A DNA stretch of 64,000 nt from Siphlonurus alternatus. Its lineage: Eukaryota > Arthropoda > Insecta > Ephemeroptera > Siphlonuridae. This document shows, piece by piece, positions 14,101-24,043 of the stretch. The number at the start of each line of letters is the position of its first letter. Position 1 is the stretch's first letter. The notes under the pieces are model-generated. The model had not been told where the DNA came from. It did no database searches and saw only the letters and a program-made list of their open reading frames with translations. The DNA lies in contig OX463784.1 in assembly GCA_949825025.1 (NCBI GenBank), positions 20,330,761 to 20,394,760 on the forward strand, in the 5' to 3' direction. The translations under genes and the position numbers were made by a program.

Positions 14101-17100
14101 ACAAAACCGATACTCTATAATTTTTTTAATTCGATATTTCCTTTATATTTTCACGTTAATTACCAACACTACTAACCTGGTAGACGGTTTCATCGTCCCA
14201 ATGAGGGTTCACCTGGGCCAGTCCATGAGCCACGCGGTTGTGTTCGCGAGCCAGCAGAGTGTGCATGCAAGTCAGAACCAGCTGTTCGTTGACACGGATC
14301 TCACCTGAGCAAAAATACATTGAAAACGTAAATAAAATTTGTTATAATTATTTCATTATTTTTACACAGTATATTTAAATATATATTATAAAACCTTTAC
14401 ATTTATATGCACATCGAGCCGAAAAAATTATAAAATTAATAGTTGTCTTATGCATGATGAAATGATGACTGTGTTGTCTTACGTTATGAATGTTTAATAT
14501 TCTTTTGCCTTCTAGATATGCAACCTTTGATACATTAAAGTCTATAAAGTAGTATACATCACAGGATGCATGATGATGCCCCAAAACATATTTGCTTTTA
14601 TATTTCAACATGACACATAGTCAAAAGTAAACAAAAAGTAATGTAAAGTGATAGCGGAGTTTGTGCCTTTTTACAAGAAGTTAACAAAGCTCACTGAATG
14701 AAACTGATTATAGAATTACATTGACAAATGAATACGGGTGATTTTAAACAATTTACTATTAAAAGGTCTATAAAAATATCAATTCCTGTATTAAATTTTA
14801 ATACAATCTTTTTATATAACACATTTTACACACAAAAACAAAATTCAGTTTGCTACTCACCAGCCTCAAAGCAGTACATAGACTTGTTGGGTCGAAGACA
14901 TCCTTCATCAGGAATGTCAAGCTTGAGGGGCAGCAGATCCTTCAGACCGAAGTCAGAGAAGACGGGGTTCATGCGCAGAAGTCCACCGTAGCCAGTGCGC
15001 AGGCTTCTGGAGAAGTGCTCGCTGACACCGTACACAGTGTTACCATCAAGAACGCCGGTCAGAGTGTTGTACTGTGAACGTGAACCTGTAGACAGAAAGC
15101 TTAACTAGAGATATGCGCAGTGGCTAGTGCGCAGACGATTGAGGTCTTTGCTTTAAAAAAATTTATTAGTTAAAAAAATATATAATATTTGTGTTTAAAA
15201 ATTAATTAAAAAAATAATTTTTATTTAAAACGTTAATTGATAGACAGTAAAATTATGAGTAAAACTGCAATATAAGACACGTTTGATTATTTTTAAAAAT
15301 GAAACAAAATTCAAAATTTTAATATATATATATATATAAACAAATAAAATATAAATAATCTCGGGCATTAGTGATCTACAGTAAACCAAATTTATAATCC
15401 ATTAATTTTCATCTTGTTTAATGATATGCTTCCTATAATTTTTGTAAAAATTATTATGAATAGTCTGATAAATATGTAAAGCTATGTCAAAGATACATTA
15501 TATATAATTTAAAGAACCGCGATATATTCATCAAAATTATATTAATTATAAGCTGTTTTAAAATGAAATGTTGTGTATTTCTCCAAGGAAAACTCACCGA
15601 GTCTGCAGCCCGGTCGCACGGCCACGAAGCCTCGTACGAAGTCCTGGCATTTGACGTTGAAGTGTCCGTAGAAGTAATCGTTGCTGGGGATCTCGATCTC
15701 CAGGCAGTAGGGGTTCTTGAGGTGAGGGGGGCGGTGGCAGCACTCCTCGGGCTCGTTACGGTTCAGGGGGTCTGCAAAATCAGGCAGTGTTAGAAAATCA
15801 GGGTGGCAGTGTTAGACGAGACAAGAATCTAATATAAGTACAGGCACATGGCTGATAGTGTAGAAACGTTGTTGTTCGACCAGTAAACACAACTCTATCA
15901 GTCCAGTCTTGAAACTGTTTAGCCAATTTTGTGTCAACAATGATCCAATACATTTTTTAATGATGTGTTTACTGATGTGCAGATGGTCCCCGACTGGTTT
16001 AAAGTGTATAAATATTATTTTGTCTCTTTTTTTTTTTTCTCTCCCATTTTGCACTATGCCGGGAAAAGACGATAGAATTTCTTTCCTTTTATTGAACATG
16101 AAATAATAGAGATGTCTTTCTTCCTCACAGCGAGGAAGAATTAAGATGTTTTTGTGGTAATTTTTTTTTTTTTTTTTTTTTTTTTTTGATTGGTCATTTT
16201 AACTATACATCTCAGCTGTATACATCTCATCTTGGCTGATTCAAATTACATGAAAATCAATTTCTTCAATAAGATGAGATAATGCTTGGATAATAGAAAA
16301 ATGAGTTGAAGACGAAAATGTTCAATTTTCAAATCAGTAGCAATCAGCCTACCTAAGAAGATTGTGTTGTGTTGCAAGGTTTAAATACCAATTTTTGTAT
16401 CAAGAAAAGTGACCTTTATTCACCAACAACACGAATGTATTTTCTTTTAAAAATTTCCGATTTTTTCACAATATATTAAAAGTAACTTTAAAATTTAAGT
16501 AAATTATTAATAAAAGTGGTTAAAATAAAATCCTTACATTATGAAACACATGTAAAAAAATTATGGATTTTAAAAATATATAAATTTTATATTATATAAA
16601 TAAAAAAAATTAATATTAAATGATTTTTAAATTTTCTTGTATTTAAAATACTTGTTACGCAATTCTTTTAATTACTACTATAAAATTACATCATAACAAT
16701 CATTCATAACAATAAAAGAATAGGAAGTAAACATTTAAATACCATGTATGTTAATGTATTTTTTTCTTCATGTGAACAATATAACTCCCATTAATGTAAT
16801 ACAAGACGACTTTCTATAGCGATGAGATTTAACAGAGCGTGGAAGAGGCATGCAGTGAAAGGATTCACAAATCAACTCTTGATGATGATCACAGATCTGG
16901 AAATGAGGAAATAAAATCTCCAGACAAATAAAGTAGCAGCCTTCAAGCACACTTACAATTAAATTGCAATGATCTGCTTTTACATCTAGTTGCTCAATAT
17001 ATTTACAACAGATTTGTTCTTTGAATTATTCGCCTTTTAAATTAACTAACATTTTTAATATTATTTTAAATAGTTTTTTCAATTTCAATTACTTTGTTTT

Positions 17101-20100
17101 AATACATTAAAAAAAATTGTCTACAATAAATTTATTATTTAGTTATAGAATTCTAAATTAATTAAATTGTACAAAATTTTTAATAATTTCAGATTGACAA
17201 ATTATTCATTCGATAAACAATTCAACTGGATAGACATGGCTTCTCACGGCATAGCGCTTGTAAGTGAAAATTAGTTGTAGAATTATAATGTACGTATTAT
17301 AGATATAATTTTATTAAAAAATAAGTCGATGTTGATACCTAGAGGAGCCGAAGCAAATGACAGTGCTTATTAATTTTACTAATATACTGTTAAAAAAGAT
17401 TCGTCTTTATAAAAATATTGTTTGGAAAATCCTTACATTCTTTGTGAAACTACGGGAACCATGGAAACCTACGTAACTTGGTTCCTTTGCATTCTCCAAG
17501 GTCACCTGCATTATCTTACCAAGTGGTGTGGCGGTGAGCGTGTAGTCGTGGTCCATGAACTGTCCCCAGGCGACCACCATCACGGTGCCTGCGTGGTCGT
17601 GGAAGCCCTCGTCGGGGTGCACGGTGCGGGACACGATACGGGGCAGGGGCAACTGGTGGCCGGTCACGGAAATGCGGGGGGCGCTGATACCGTCAGCGTA
17701 CAAAGGTCCAACCAGCCTGGGGGAGAATTACGAGGGTTGGTTTAATTAGAAATTCTATTGACCAATAAAGAACTTTGTTTACATTTTATGAATTATTATT
17801 TAATAAAAAATAAAAAATTGTATTATTTATTTATTTTTTTTAAATTTGAGTAAACATGTTTGGTTAAAAATTATTGAATTTAATTTATATTTTAAAAAAA
17901 CATTTAAAATTTACGTATTTGTTAATAAAATATTCTGTATAAAAATATATACCCCAGCAATTACGTTCACCCTTATTAAAAAAAATGGTTTAATGATAAT
18001 ATCTATATACTGGCTGAACAATACATACGAAAATAAATTGATAATTTTCTACATAGTAAGAAACGAGTATGAGAGGTAATGGTGGGGGAGAGGTATTGAT
18101 GTATATCCACATGCAAATCCATTAAATCAGACTGCAACTTCCTGGTGCTCACCTGGTGAACGGGGTCATGGTGGCTCCCCAGGTCGGGTGCTGCAGGTTG
18201 GTGCACAGACCATCATAACGACGGTACTTGCCGGGCCTACACTCGACGTTGGCGAGGAACGGAGGACAGACCTCGCGGATCAAAGTCTTGCTCGTGTCGA
18301 TCAGGGGAAGTCCCTTCTCAATGTCTTCGTAGCTCAGACCGTAACTGTGGAAACATGAAATATTGTTACAAACCCAAATTTTTATTATTTGTTTGAGGAC
18401 AAAGTCGAGTATTGTCTTTTTTAACCCAACTTTCTCAAAATTGAGGGGAAACATGATGTAACGTCATAGTAATATGTCCTTGTATTTAATATTTGCAATA
18501 AAATATTTTATACAGTTTGTCCAATGAACATCAAATTAATCACTCTTTCAGCAATATTTTTGAAATTAATTCTTATAATGGTCGTAATTCACACGCATGA
18601 GTGATCCATTATTATTTTTTTCGCTGGCCATAATGGTTATTCATTTATTTAAGCTTAAATTAACTGTGGTTGATGAGAGAAATGGTGGGTAATATTCCTT
18701 CGTGAATTACGGTCATTATAGTGAAGTAAATTAGGAATACTTTAAATTTTAATAATTATCATCATGTATCTTTCAACCAATTCCTTCAAAACTCCCAATT
18801 TCAACGGGTAATATGTTGACTATCCTGCTATAAAATGTAGTCTACTTCTCCCTTTGCATAATAGAAATTGGAGAAAGGTAAATATGACTATTTTTTTTAC
18901 GTGACTATCATAATGCTGCATATTTTATTAATTTTACATTCTGATTTGAAATCCCTAGGAAGAGAAGGAATACTCACGTCTTAGCGAGGTTGATGGAGAT
19001 GTCGAGGAGCAGTTCACCAACTGTGGCGATGTCCTCAGTCCTCCAGTCACCGCTCTTGGGCGCAGACACGGCTGCAGGAAAAAGTTCAGTAATTAGCTCG
19101 TATTTTCGTTAGTTCCTCATTGTAAAAACCCAATAATTGGTGACTATTTTAATTTAGTATTTTATAATTTTTATTTTAATAAAAAATTCTTAATTTTGAT
19201 TTCCCATAAATTTAAAATAAAAAGTTATTTTTTATCAAATTATGTAAATAAAATTGTTTTTAAATTGAAATTTCAAAATTTTTTACAATAATATTTTAAA
19301 GTAATAACTTAATAAATAATGTTAAATTTATTGAACAAAAATATCAATACAAAATGTTGATAAAGACAATGTTATTTTTTTTTTTTTGCTTTTATAAAAA
19401 CGATAAAGTGAAATGAATGTGCTAGGAAATGAGCTGGGAAATGAAAAATTATTGTATAATAACTATGGTAATTCGTATGAAAATTCAAAGTTATGAAAGG
19501 TCTAATTCGTTATTTTCAAAAATCTATACTTGCTGTAAATATTACGACAGTAACAACTTTCATTTGTAAAATTCAAGCATTATAAACAATATTATTTGTT
19601 ATTCATGTAACAACAATAAAATCCCAATGTAAGAAATGTAACACTTGTAAACTTAAAAAGAACATTATGCAGCATGTAACCGATTGTTCCTAACAAATAT
19701 AAAACACACGTTCTTCATTGTTTTATAACGATTACAAATTATATTAATATTCAAATAGGAAATAGAAATTTAAATATTACAACATATTGTTTTTAACTTC
19801 CTATATAAGAAAGTGAGAGTATCTCCTTTATATGGTACAATTAAACGTTGCATGCATGTTATAGTTTTCTCTTAACGATGTCATGATGTACTTACCGATT
19901 CGCTTTCTTGCTTGAATATAAGCTTGATTAACTGCATCATATGTTATGCAAGTATGACGACCCTCATACCCACTGAAATCATAATTACATTATATAATAT
20001 TAACAATGGTAATAGAATACTCTCACTATTTATTTATTAAAAATAGTGATTAAACATATTTTTATTATTTGTATGGTATAGCTTCAGGGTATTTGTTTTT

Positions 20101-23100
20101 TTTTATTGCAATAGAGAACAAATTAATGTTTAATTTTTTGCCTAATAAAAATATTAGTATATAATAACTTTCATTAAAATACTAATGAGTTGGAATAAAA
20201 ATGTGTAATGTAGTTATTTTTAATTAATTTGCATTAAGTCGTTATTTTTTTCATTAAAATTCTGCAATATCATATATGATGACAAATATAGTCCCTAGTA
20301 TTTTGACGTGTCTTACCCGTGATAGAACTGTAAGTGAACCCGCGCATAATGCTACGTACATTACTTTTTCAATATTTATTGATATAATAATGAATCTATG
20401 TAATCGGGGCTGAACGAATATAAATAATTGTAAATAATATCGATTACGATTGTAACAATATTAAATAAACTATTAGATTTATGGATAATATATTTTTTAA
20501 CATTTTGTTTAATTTGAAGTACGGTATAATATTTTTTTAATTATCTTTTTAAATGAGCTTCCGTATGTACTTTCAATTTTGAATACTCAGTGCAAAATTT
20601 TTACTAAAACAAAATTTTTATTAAAATTTCTATATATCCATTGATTTTATTTCAATATAATATTGAAATAATTAACTGACATAAATATAAGTATAAAAAT
20701 AATTATACGCGAAAAAATATTTCATAATTATTTTAAACTCCCTTTTCAACAAAATAGACAAATAATTATTATCAGAATAGGCAGAGCATGCAAGACTTAG
20801 TACAGTAATGAACACGTGTTGTAATCGTATCTATTTCAGTACATCTAAATTTAGTAATTTTTTTAATTCTCTAATTTTAATGTACTAATGTTTTCCCTCA
20901 ATGATCAAATACTTACATAGCAGCTCCAGGAGACAAATAAATGAAATTTTGTAACTTTAGGTTTTAAAATCATCAAGTCAACCATTAAACTGTATAGAAA
21001 TTAAAATTAGCAAAGCTTTCATGACAAGAAAAAAGAATAGTGGAGTAACAATCAGGCAATCAAAAAGTGTACCTCTGGACAGTACAAAAATTCCTCCTGC
21101 CTCACTTACTAGAACTGCAACTCCAATGGACAGAGAGATGCAGATTTGTAATTTTGGGAGACGTAAGAAGAGCACCCAGTCTATCAATATCAAAGTAGTT
21201 TTGGTTTACAACGTCTCCATATATTGTAACGTTCACAAACAAAGCAGGAGTAACGTTCGTGGTGTCCATTACTGGTCACTTTTGCATGCATTAAAATCTC
21301 CTAAACTTTTATGTTAATGCAATACAAAGACTCAGACATTGACATCTCAAGTAAGGTATAATTTAAATATATAATTTTAAATAATATGATCATCATCTAT
21401 TTATAATAGCTAAAGATATTGCATTTAATGAAAATTTCTTGCTTGTAACTGTTACATTTAAAAAAATATTATATATTTATTTTCTAATGATGAAATATTA
21501 AGTAACAAAAACCATTTATCTTATTATCAAGAAAGCTGACATTGTTTAACTAATAACGTGATTATGTGACTTCACTGCCTAAGGGTATATTACAATGATT
21601 CAGACAGCAGACAAAATTTCTGCGCCTCAGGTTAGTTTCTCGTTACGAAATATATTGTTGACTAAACCTAGCGTACAAAATTAGTTACCCTAAGGCTATT
21701 AAAGTTGATACAATCATAAGTTTAGTCGCAAATTAATTTTAAATGCACCATGATAATGGTATTTTTTTGTTTATTTCCCAGAATATGTATAAAACTCCCT
21801 TTATATCAAATATATATTTATACGATATATTTAAATAATACTATATTATTTCAATTTACTATAGAAGCCACCTTTTTTAATATTCGTCACGACCGAAGGA
21901 TATAATTTTTCATTTGAAAAGTATAAATTTAATAACATGAAGATTAATTTCATTAATTAATGAAATTTAATTTAGGAGTTTCGAGTCGTAATCTATTAGA
22001 TTCATATCTAACTAACAGACAACAATATGTTGAATTAAATTCAAATTCTAACGGCCAAAATATTACATATAAATCAGACAAATTACCGATTACACTTGGA
22101 ATTCCTCAAGGAGGAAAAATGTCAGCCACATTGTTTAATACAGGAACAAATGACTTATCAGATCATGTCAAGAATGCGGTATTAGTAAAGTATGCTGATG
22201 ATATTACAGCTATAATCACAGCAGAAGCCGAAGATGAATTAATTCGTAAGATTAAACTTACTATTGAAGAGGTACATACATGGTGTACAAATAATAAGCT
22301 AATATTAAATTCAACTAAAACCGAATACATCCAATTTCATTCCCCTAGACAAATCCCTTTGAATAGTTATTTGTTGCAATTAGCCGGGAAAACAATTAAA
22401 AGAGCAGAGTCTGTTAAGTTTCTTGGTCTACACATTAATGAAAGTTTGGATTGGTCTTTACATGTAAATGCGATTTGTAAGAAGATAAATTCGGCCAATT
22501 TTATGTTATATACAATCAGGAATCATGTATCTCATGAAACCTTGCTAACCATATATTATGCGTATGTTTATCCACATTTGGCATATGGCATAATAAATTG
22601 GGGATGTAAATCGGAACTATTGAATCGATGTTTTGTTTTGCAAAAGAGAGCACTTAGAACGATTTTAAGAATACCAAAAGGACAGTCGTGTGTTTCACAT
22701 TTTAAGGCTAATAAAATGTTAACTGTCCCTTGCATTTATATTTTAAATTGTGCCTCATTCAAAAAAAATCATCCAAATTTTTATGTTCAGAATGATGGCT
22801 ATCATGACTATAATACTAGGAATAAATCGAATGTAGTTACTGAAAGACATAACACACAATTTTTCAAAAACTGTGCAATGTATCAAACAGCAAAATTTTA
22901 TGAATTTTTACCAGCATGTTTGAAAGAAATAAAAACCAGTAAACTTTTTCGCACAAAATTAAAGAATGTATTGATCAATAAAGAGTTTTACTCTATTAAA
23001 GCTTTTGAGAGTAATAAAATGTCTGAAAAAGTATTATCAGGATTATAAAATAAACAAAATTATAAATTTACATATACATTGTATTGACTGATATATATAT

Positions 23101-23154
23101 ATGTATGTATATGTATATATACATATATGTATGTGTGTGTATATGTGTATGTGT

Positions 23155-23212
<58 letters not shown>

Positions 23213-23227
23213 ATATATATATGTATG

Positions 23228-23260
<33 letters not shown>

Positions 23261-24043
23261 GTTCCACATAAACTAAAATTTATCAGTATTAATGGTGACT
23301 TTGGCTTGTATTTTGTTTTTATTATTATTGTCAGTGATTGTGTTTGATAGTGTTAAATAACTTATGTAAATGTGTTTAAGTTTGATGTTTTTATGTTGTA
23401 TTTTGTCCAATTTTGACTTGAACATATGTTTGTCTTGTACAACCAAAAAGAAGTTCCAAAATAAAAATAAATAAATAAATAAATAAAATTTATTTCATAC
23501 AATACTCCCATTTTCGGTGCATTTATTATAATTATTTTATGAATTTTTATTTTACATTTTATCGTATTTGCTATATATTTTTTGTGTATTTTTACATTAT
23601 TTTTCATTTATTATAAATTATAAAAGAAGCTTTCAACCATTCCTGCAGATGTACAAATTAACACTTACATGTTTCTAACTTTGAACACTGCATTTTTAAT
23701 AAAATATAATTTTAAAGATTTTATTTAATATAAGAATGATTAAATGAATGGTTTAGGTTCAAAATATTACACAAGTAAATATAACTACTGAAGTATACGA
23801 ATAAAGATAATATTAAAATTACGAACAAAGTCGATATAATTATTTACATAAAAGTTGTAAAATACTTACAAAGTTCCCCTAAGTGCGTTGATATTATAAT
23901 CGAAGGCGCTGCTTCGTCCTGGTCCTTCTAGGAGAAGTGCGCACTCTGAGCTAGTGTCGTCCTGAAGGGCGATAGGAGTGTACTGTTGAAGGGCGACCGT
24001 ACAGGATACTGCTAGGAGCAGTATGCTCGCGTGGAGCGAGCCT
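7902..24043 (-). CDS. Secreted animal heme peroxidase (15 exons, initiator exon separate)
   Basis: Oxidises substrates with hydrogen peroxide at a covalently held heme, probably outside the cell; relatives act in chorion or cuticle cross-linking, saliva and defence. Fifteen exons join with matching phases into 781 residues plus stop, numbered here from the first Gly codon of the 23870-24043 exon. A hydrophobic signal core comes first (about 4-17). Key sites by family alignment: GQFMDHD with heme-bound Asp234 and distal His235; calcium loop LDGNTVYG in the 14861-15085 exon; IRVNEQ with catalytic Arg381 and heme-linked Glu384; REHNR; FRFGHS with proximal His485; SFNMQRGRE with Asn566. The Met of myeloperoxidase is Gln385, as expected outside vertebrate MPO. 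The C-terminus carries a short GPSGPSG segment. Exons are GC-richer than the introns. The start codon is unresolved; see 48015-48034. Whether it is a chorion or salivary type cannot be settled here. Confidence 0.93.
8131..8774 (-). other. Intron 14-15
   Basis: A 644-bp AT-rich intron with donor GTAAGT and acceptor TATAG. Nothing else is seen in it. Confidence 0.85.
8775..8883 (-). CDS. Peroxidase exon 14
   Basis: 109 nt; acceptor TTTTCACAG, donor GTAAGT. Encodes residues 671-705, with [16 protein letters not shown], the conserved block near the end of animal heme peroxidases. Joins exon 13 through a split Glu670 and exon 15 through Ile706. Confidence 0.97.
9615..9877 (-). CDS. Peroxidase exon 13
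   Basis: 263 nt; acceptor TTCTATAG, donor GTAAGT. Encodes residues 583-669, with [12 protein letters not shown], then [20 protein letters not shown] and the [13 protein letters not shown] block. This is the helical core following the proximal heme side in this family. It shares split Arg582 with exon 12. Confidence 0.97.
9878..11052 (-). other. Intron 12-13
   Basis: About 1.2 kb of A/T-rich intron. No repeat or RNA gene was recognised. Confidence 0.8.
11053..11162 (-). CDS. Peroxidase exon 12 (Asn partner of proximal His)
   Basis: 110 nt; acceptor preceded by a C-run (CCCCCCCAG), donor GTCAGT. Encodes residues 546-581 with [18 protein letters not shown]. Asn566 aligns with the Asn that hydrogen-bonds the proximal His in this family. 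Confidence 0.97.
11697..11824 (-). CDS. Peroxidase exon 11
   Basis: 128 nt; acceptor TTCCACAG, donor GTAACT. Encodes residues 504-545: [18 protein letters not shown] followed by [17 protein letters not shown]. It enters through split Ala503 and ends on a whole codon. Confidence 0.97.
12427..12559 (-). CDS. Peroxidase exon 10 (proximal heme His)
   Basis: 133 nt; acceptor TGTTCTCAG, donor GTGAGT. Encodes residues 459-502. [14 protein letters not shown] holds the proximal heme ligand, His485. Within the group a well-conserved segment, [14 protein letters not shown], precedes it. Confidence 0.97.
13219..13332 (-). CDS. Peroxidase exon 9
   Basis: 114 nt, an exact 38 codons; acceptor TTTGCAG, donor GTACGT. 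Encodes residues 421-458, starting [20 protein letters not shown], the family block between the REHNR and FGHS motifs. Confidence 0.97.
13333..14176 (-). repeat. Intron 8-9 with an old repeat remnant
   Basis: The segment at about 13427-13475, containing GATCATAGGCTGTACAGCATG, recurs at 33120-33170 beside a foldback copy. Further on, TGCTCAATAAAACATT followed by (TTA)n near 13660-13710 looks like the 3' tail of a retroposon. No reading frame remains. The rest of the intron is plain AT-rich DNA. Confidence 0.5.
14177..14304 (-). CDS. Peroxidase exon 8 (catalytic Arg and heme-linking Glu)
   Basis: 128 nt; acceptor TTTTGCTCAG, donor GTTAGT. Encodes residues 379-420: [20 protein letters not shown] then HNRVAHGL. 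Arg381 and Glu384 align with Arg239 and Glu242 of myeloperoxidase, and Gln385 stands where MPO has the heme-linked Met. Confidence 0.98.
14861..15085 (-). CDS. Peroxidase exon 7 (calcium-binding loop)
   Basis: 225 nt; acceptor GTCTACAG, donor GTGAGT. Encodes residues 304-377, with [19 protein letters not shown], the calcium-site loop of the family, and later [14 protein letters not shown]. Joins exon 6 and exon 8 through split Gly codons. Confidence 0.98.
15598..15771 (-). CDS. Peroxidase exon 6
   Basis: 174 nt; acceptor ATTTTGCAG, donor GTGAGT. Encodes residues 246-302: [20 protein letters not shown], then the segment ending RPGCRLG. The many Cys residues suit a secreted, disulfide-bonded domain. 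Confidence 0.98.
15772..17519 (-). other. Intron 5-6
   Basis: A 1.75-kb intron, AT-rich, with long poly(T) runs near 16028 and 16160. No repeat family or exon is recognised in it. Confidence 0.8.
17520..17716 (-). CDS. Peroxidase exon 5 (distal heme pocket)
   Basis: 197 nt; acceptor TTCTCCCCCAG, donor GTAAGA. Encodes residues 180-244, with [18 protein letters not shown] and [13 protein letters not shown]. Asp234 is the expected heme ester residue and His235 the distal catalytic base. GC content here is among the highest in the window. Confidence 0.98.
18153..18344 (-). CDS. Peroxidase exon 4
   Basis: 192 nt; acceptor TTTCCACAG, donor GTGAGC. Encodes residues 116-178, ending [20 protein letters not shown] and PFTR. 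The YRxxDGxCNN-like motif and the following W-G are hallmarks of the start of the peroxidase domain; here the motif reads DGLCTN. Confidence 0.98.
18574..18720. mobile_element. Short MITE with ~20-bp TIRs inside intron 3-4
   Basis: The ends are inverted: TATAATGGTCGTAATTCAC on the left, and the right end ends GTGAATTACGGTCATTATA. Length is about 147 bp, with no coding capacity and TA at the borders. It might be a Tc1/mariner-type derivative, but the family is not identified. Confidence 0.75.
18978..19071 (-). CDS. Peroxidase exon 3
   Basis: 94 nt; acceptor TTTCCTGCAG, donor GTGAGT. Encodes residues 85-114, [18 protein letters not shown] then [12 protein letters not shown]. This is N-terminal pro-region-like sequence before the catalytic domain. 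Confidence 0.95.
19072..19895 (-). other. Intron 2-3
   Basis: An AT-rich intron of about 0.8 kb. Nothing but A/T runs was recognised. Confidence 0.8.
19896..19972 (-). CDS. Peroxidase exon 2
   Basis: 77 nt; acceptor ATGATTTCAG, donor GTAAGTAC. Encodes residues 59-83, [20 protein letters not shown] then ARKRI. Codons are more AT-rich than in later exons, but the phases fit both neighbours (Phe58 and Ala84 are split), and GY..R.C.T... A resembles the N-terminal region of insect peroxidases. Confidence 0.92.
21100..21290. repeat. Dispersed repeat, copy 1
   Basis: About 190 bp align in the same order with 49905-50115. Shared blocks include CTGCAACTCCAATGGA against CTGCAGCTCCAATAGA, AGTCTATCAAT, and ACGTTCGTGGTGTCC against ACATTCGTGGTATCC. 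The copies are diverged and have lost any frame, so this is probably an old transposon fragment. Confidence 0.65.
21960..23048 (+). CDS. Reverse transcriptase C-terminal part of a non-LTR retrotransposon
   Basis: 362 codons without a break. Visible are LGIPQGGK (residues 46-53, RT motif 4), the catalytic YADD (78-81), [13 protein letters not shown] (114-126), VKFLGLHI (152-159) and the post-RT segment [12 protein letters not shown] (204-215) with LQKRALRTI further on. These match the Jockey/CR1 group of LINEs, where GVPQGS is more common than GIPQGG. The palm motif A and everything upstream, including the endonuclease, are absent, so this copy cannot act alone. The intact frame suggests recent insertion. 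The first ATG is simply the first in frame, not a native start. Confidence 0.92.
   Translation: MKFNLGVSSRNLLDSYLTNRQQYVELNSNSNGQNITYKSDKLPITLGIPQGGKMSATLFNTGTNDLSDHVKNAVLVKYADDITAIITAEAEDELIRKIKLTIEEVHTWCTNNKLILNSTKTEYIQFHSPRQIPLNSYLLQLAGKTIKRAESVKFLGLHINESLDWSLHVNAICKKINSANFMLYTIRNHVSHETLLTIYYAYVYPHLAYGIINWGCKSELLNRCFVLQKRALRTILRIPKGQSCVSHFKANKMLTVPCIYILNCASFKKNHPNFYVQNDGYHDYNTRNKSNVVTERHNTQFFKNCAMYQTAKFYEFLPACLKEIKTSKLFRTKLKNVLINKEFYSIKAFESNKMSEKVLSGL
23084..23262. repeat. TA/TATG/TG compound microsatellite
   Basis: Alternating runs of TATG, TGTG and TA for about 180 bp, inside the 3' part of the LINE. Frames on both strands translate to repetitive Ile/Tyr/His strings and are not genes. 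Confidence 0.95.
23870..24043 (-). CDS. Peroxidase exon 1 (signal-peptide core)
   Basis: 174 nt; acceptor TTATGTTACAG, donor GTAAGTATT. Encodes residues 1-57, [20 protein letters not shown] then a hydrophilic stretch ending NINALRGT. The hydrophobic [11 protein letters not shown] followed by LQQ fits a signal peptide with cleavage around VA|LQ. The exon contains no ATG. Either an upstream exon supplies the start (48015-48034 fits in phase), or transcription begins nearby and ATG at 24091-24093, in frame through the acceptor, is used. Confidence 0.93.

Larger units (their letters stand above)
21945..23490 (+). mobile_element. 5'-truncated Jockey/CR1-like LINE
   Basis: The reverse transcriptase frame starts mid-domain, with TAA directly upstream, so the 5' end is missing. 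Beyond the stop there is a 3' region with a TATG/TA microsatellite (23084-23262), and it ends in an (AAAT)n tail at about 23460-23487, typical of CR1/Jockey-type elements. It is antisense to the host gene, within its intron. Confidence 0.85.
19973..23869 (-). other. Intron 1-2 carrying a LINE insertion
   Basis: A 3.9-kb intron. It contains a LINE fragment in the opposite orientation (21945-23490), with a repeat copy at 21100-21290 just upstream. The remainder is AT-rich with no feature seen. Confidence 0.8.

Noticed and set aside
14728..15077. Open frames on the plus strand
   Set aside because: Opposite-strand shadows of peroxidase exon 7.
17422..17749. Plus-strand open frames of 64-107 codons
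   Set aside because: They are shadows of peroxidase exon 5 on the opposite strand, whose frame carries the catalytic motif and splice sites.
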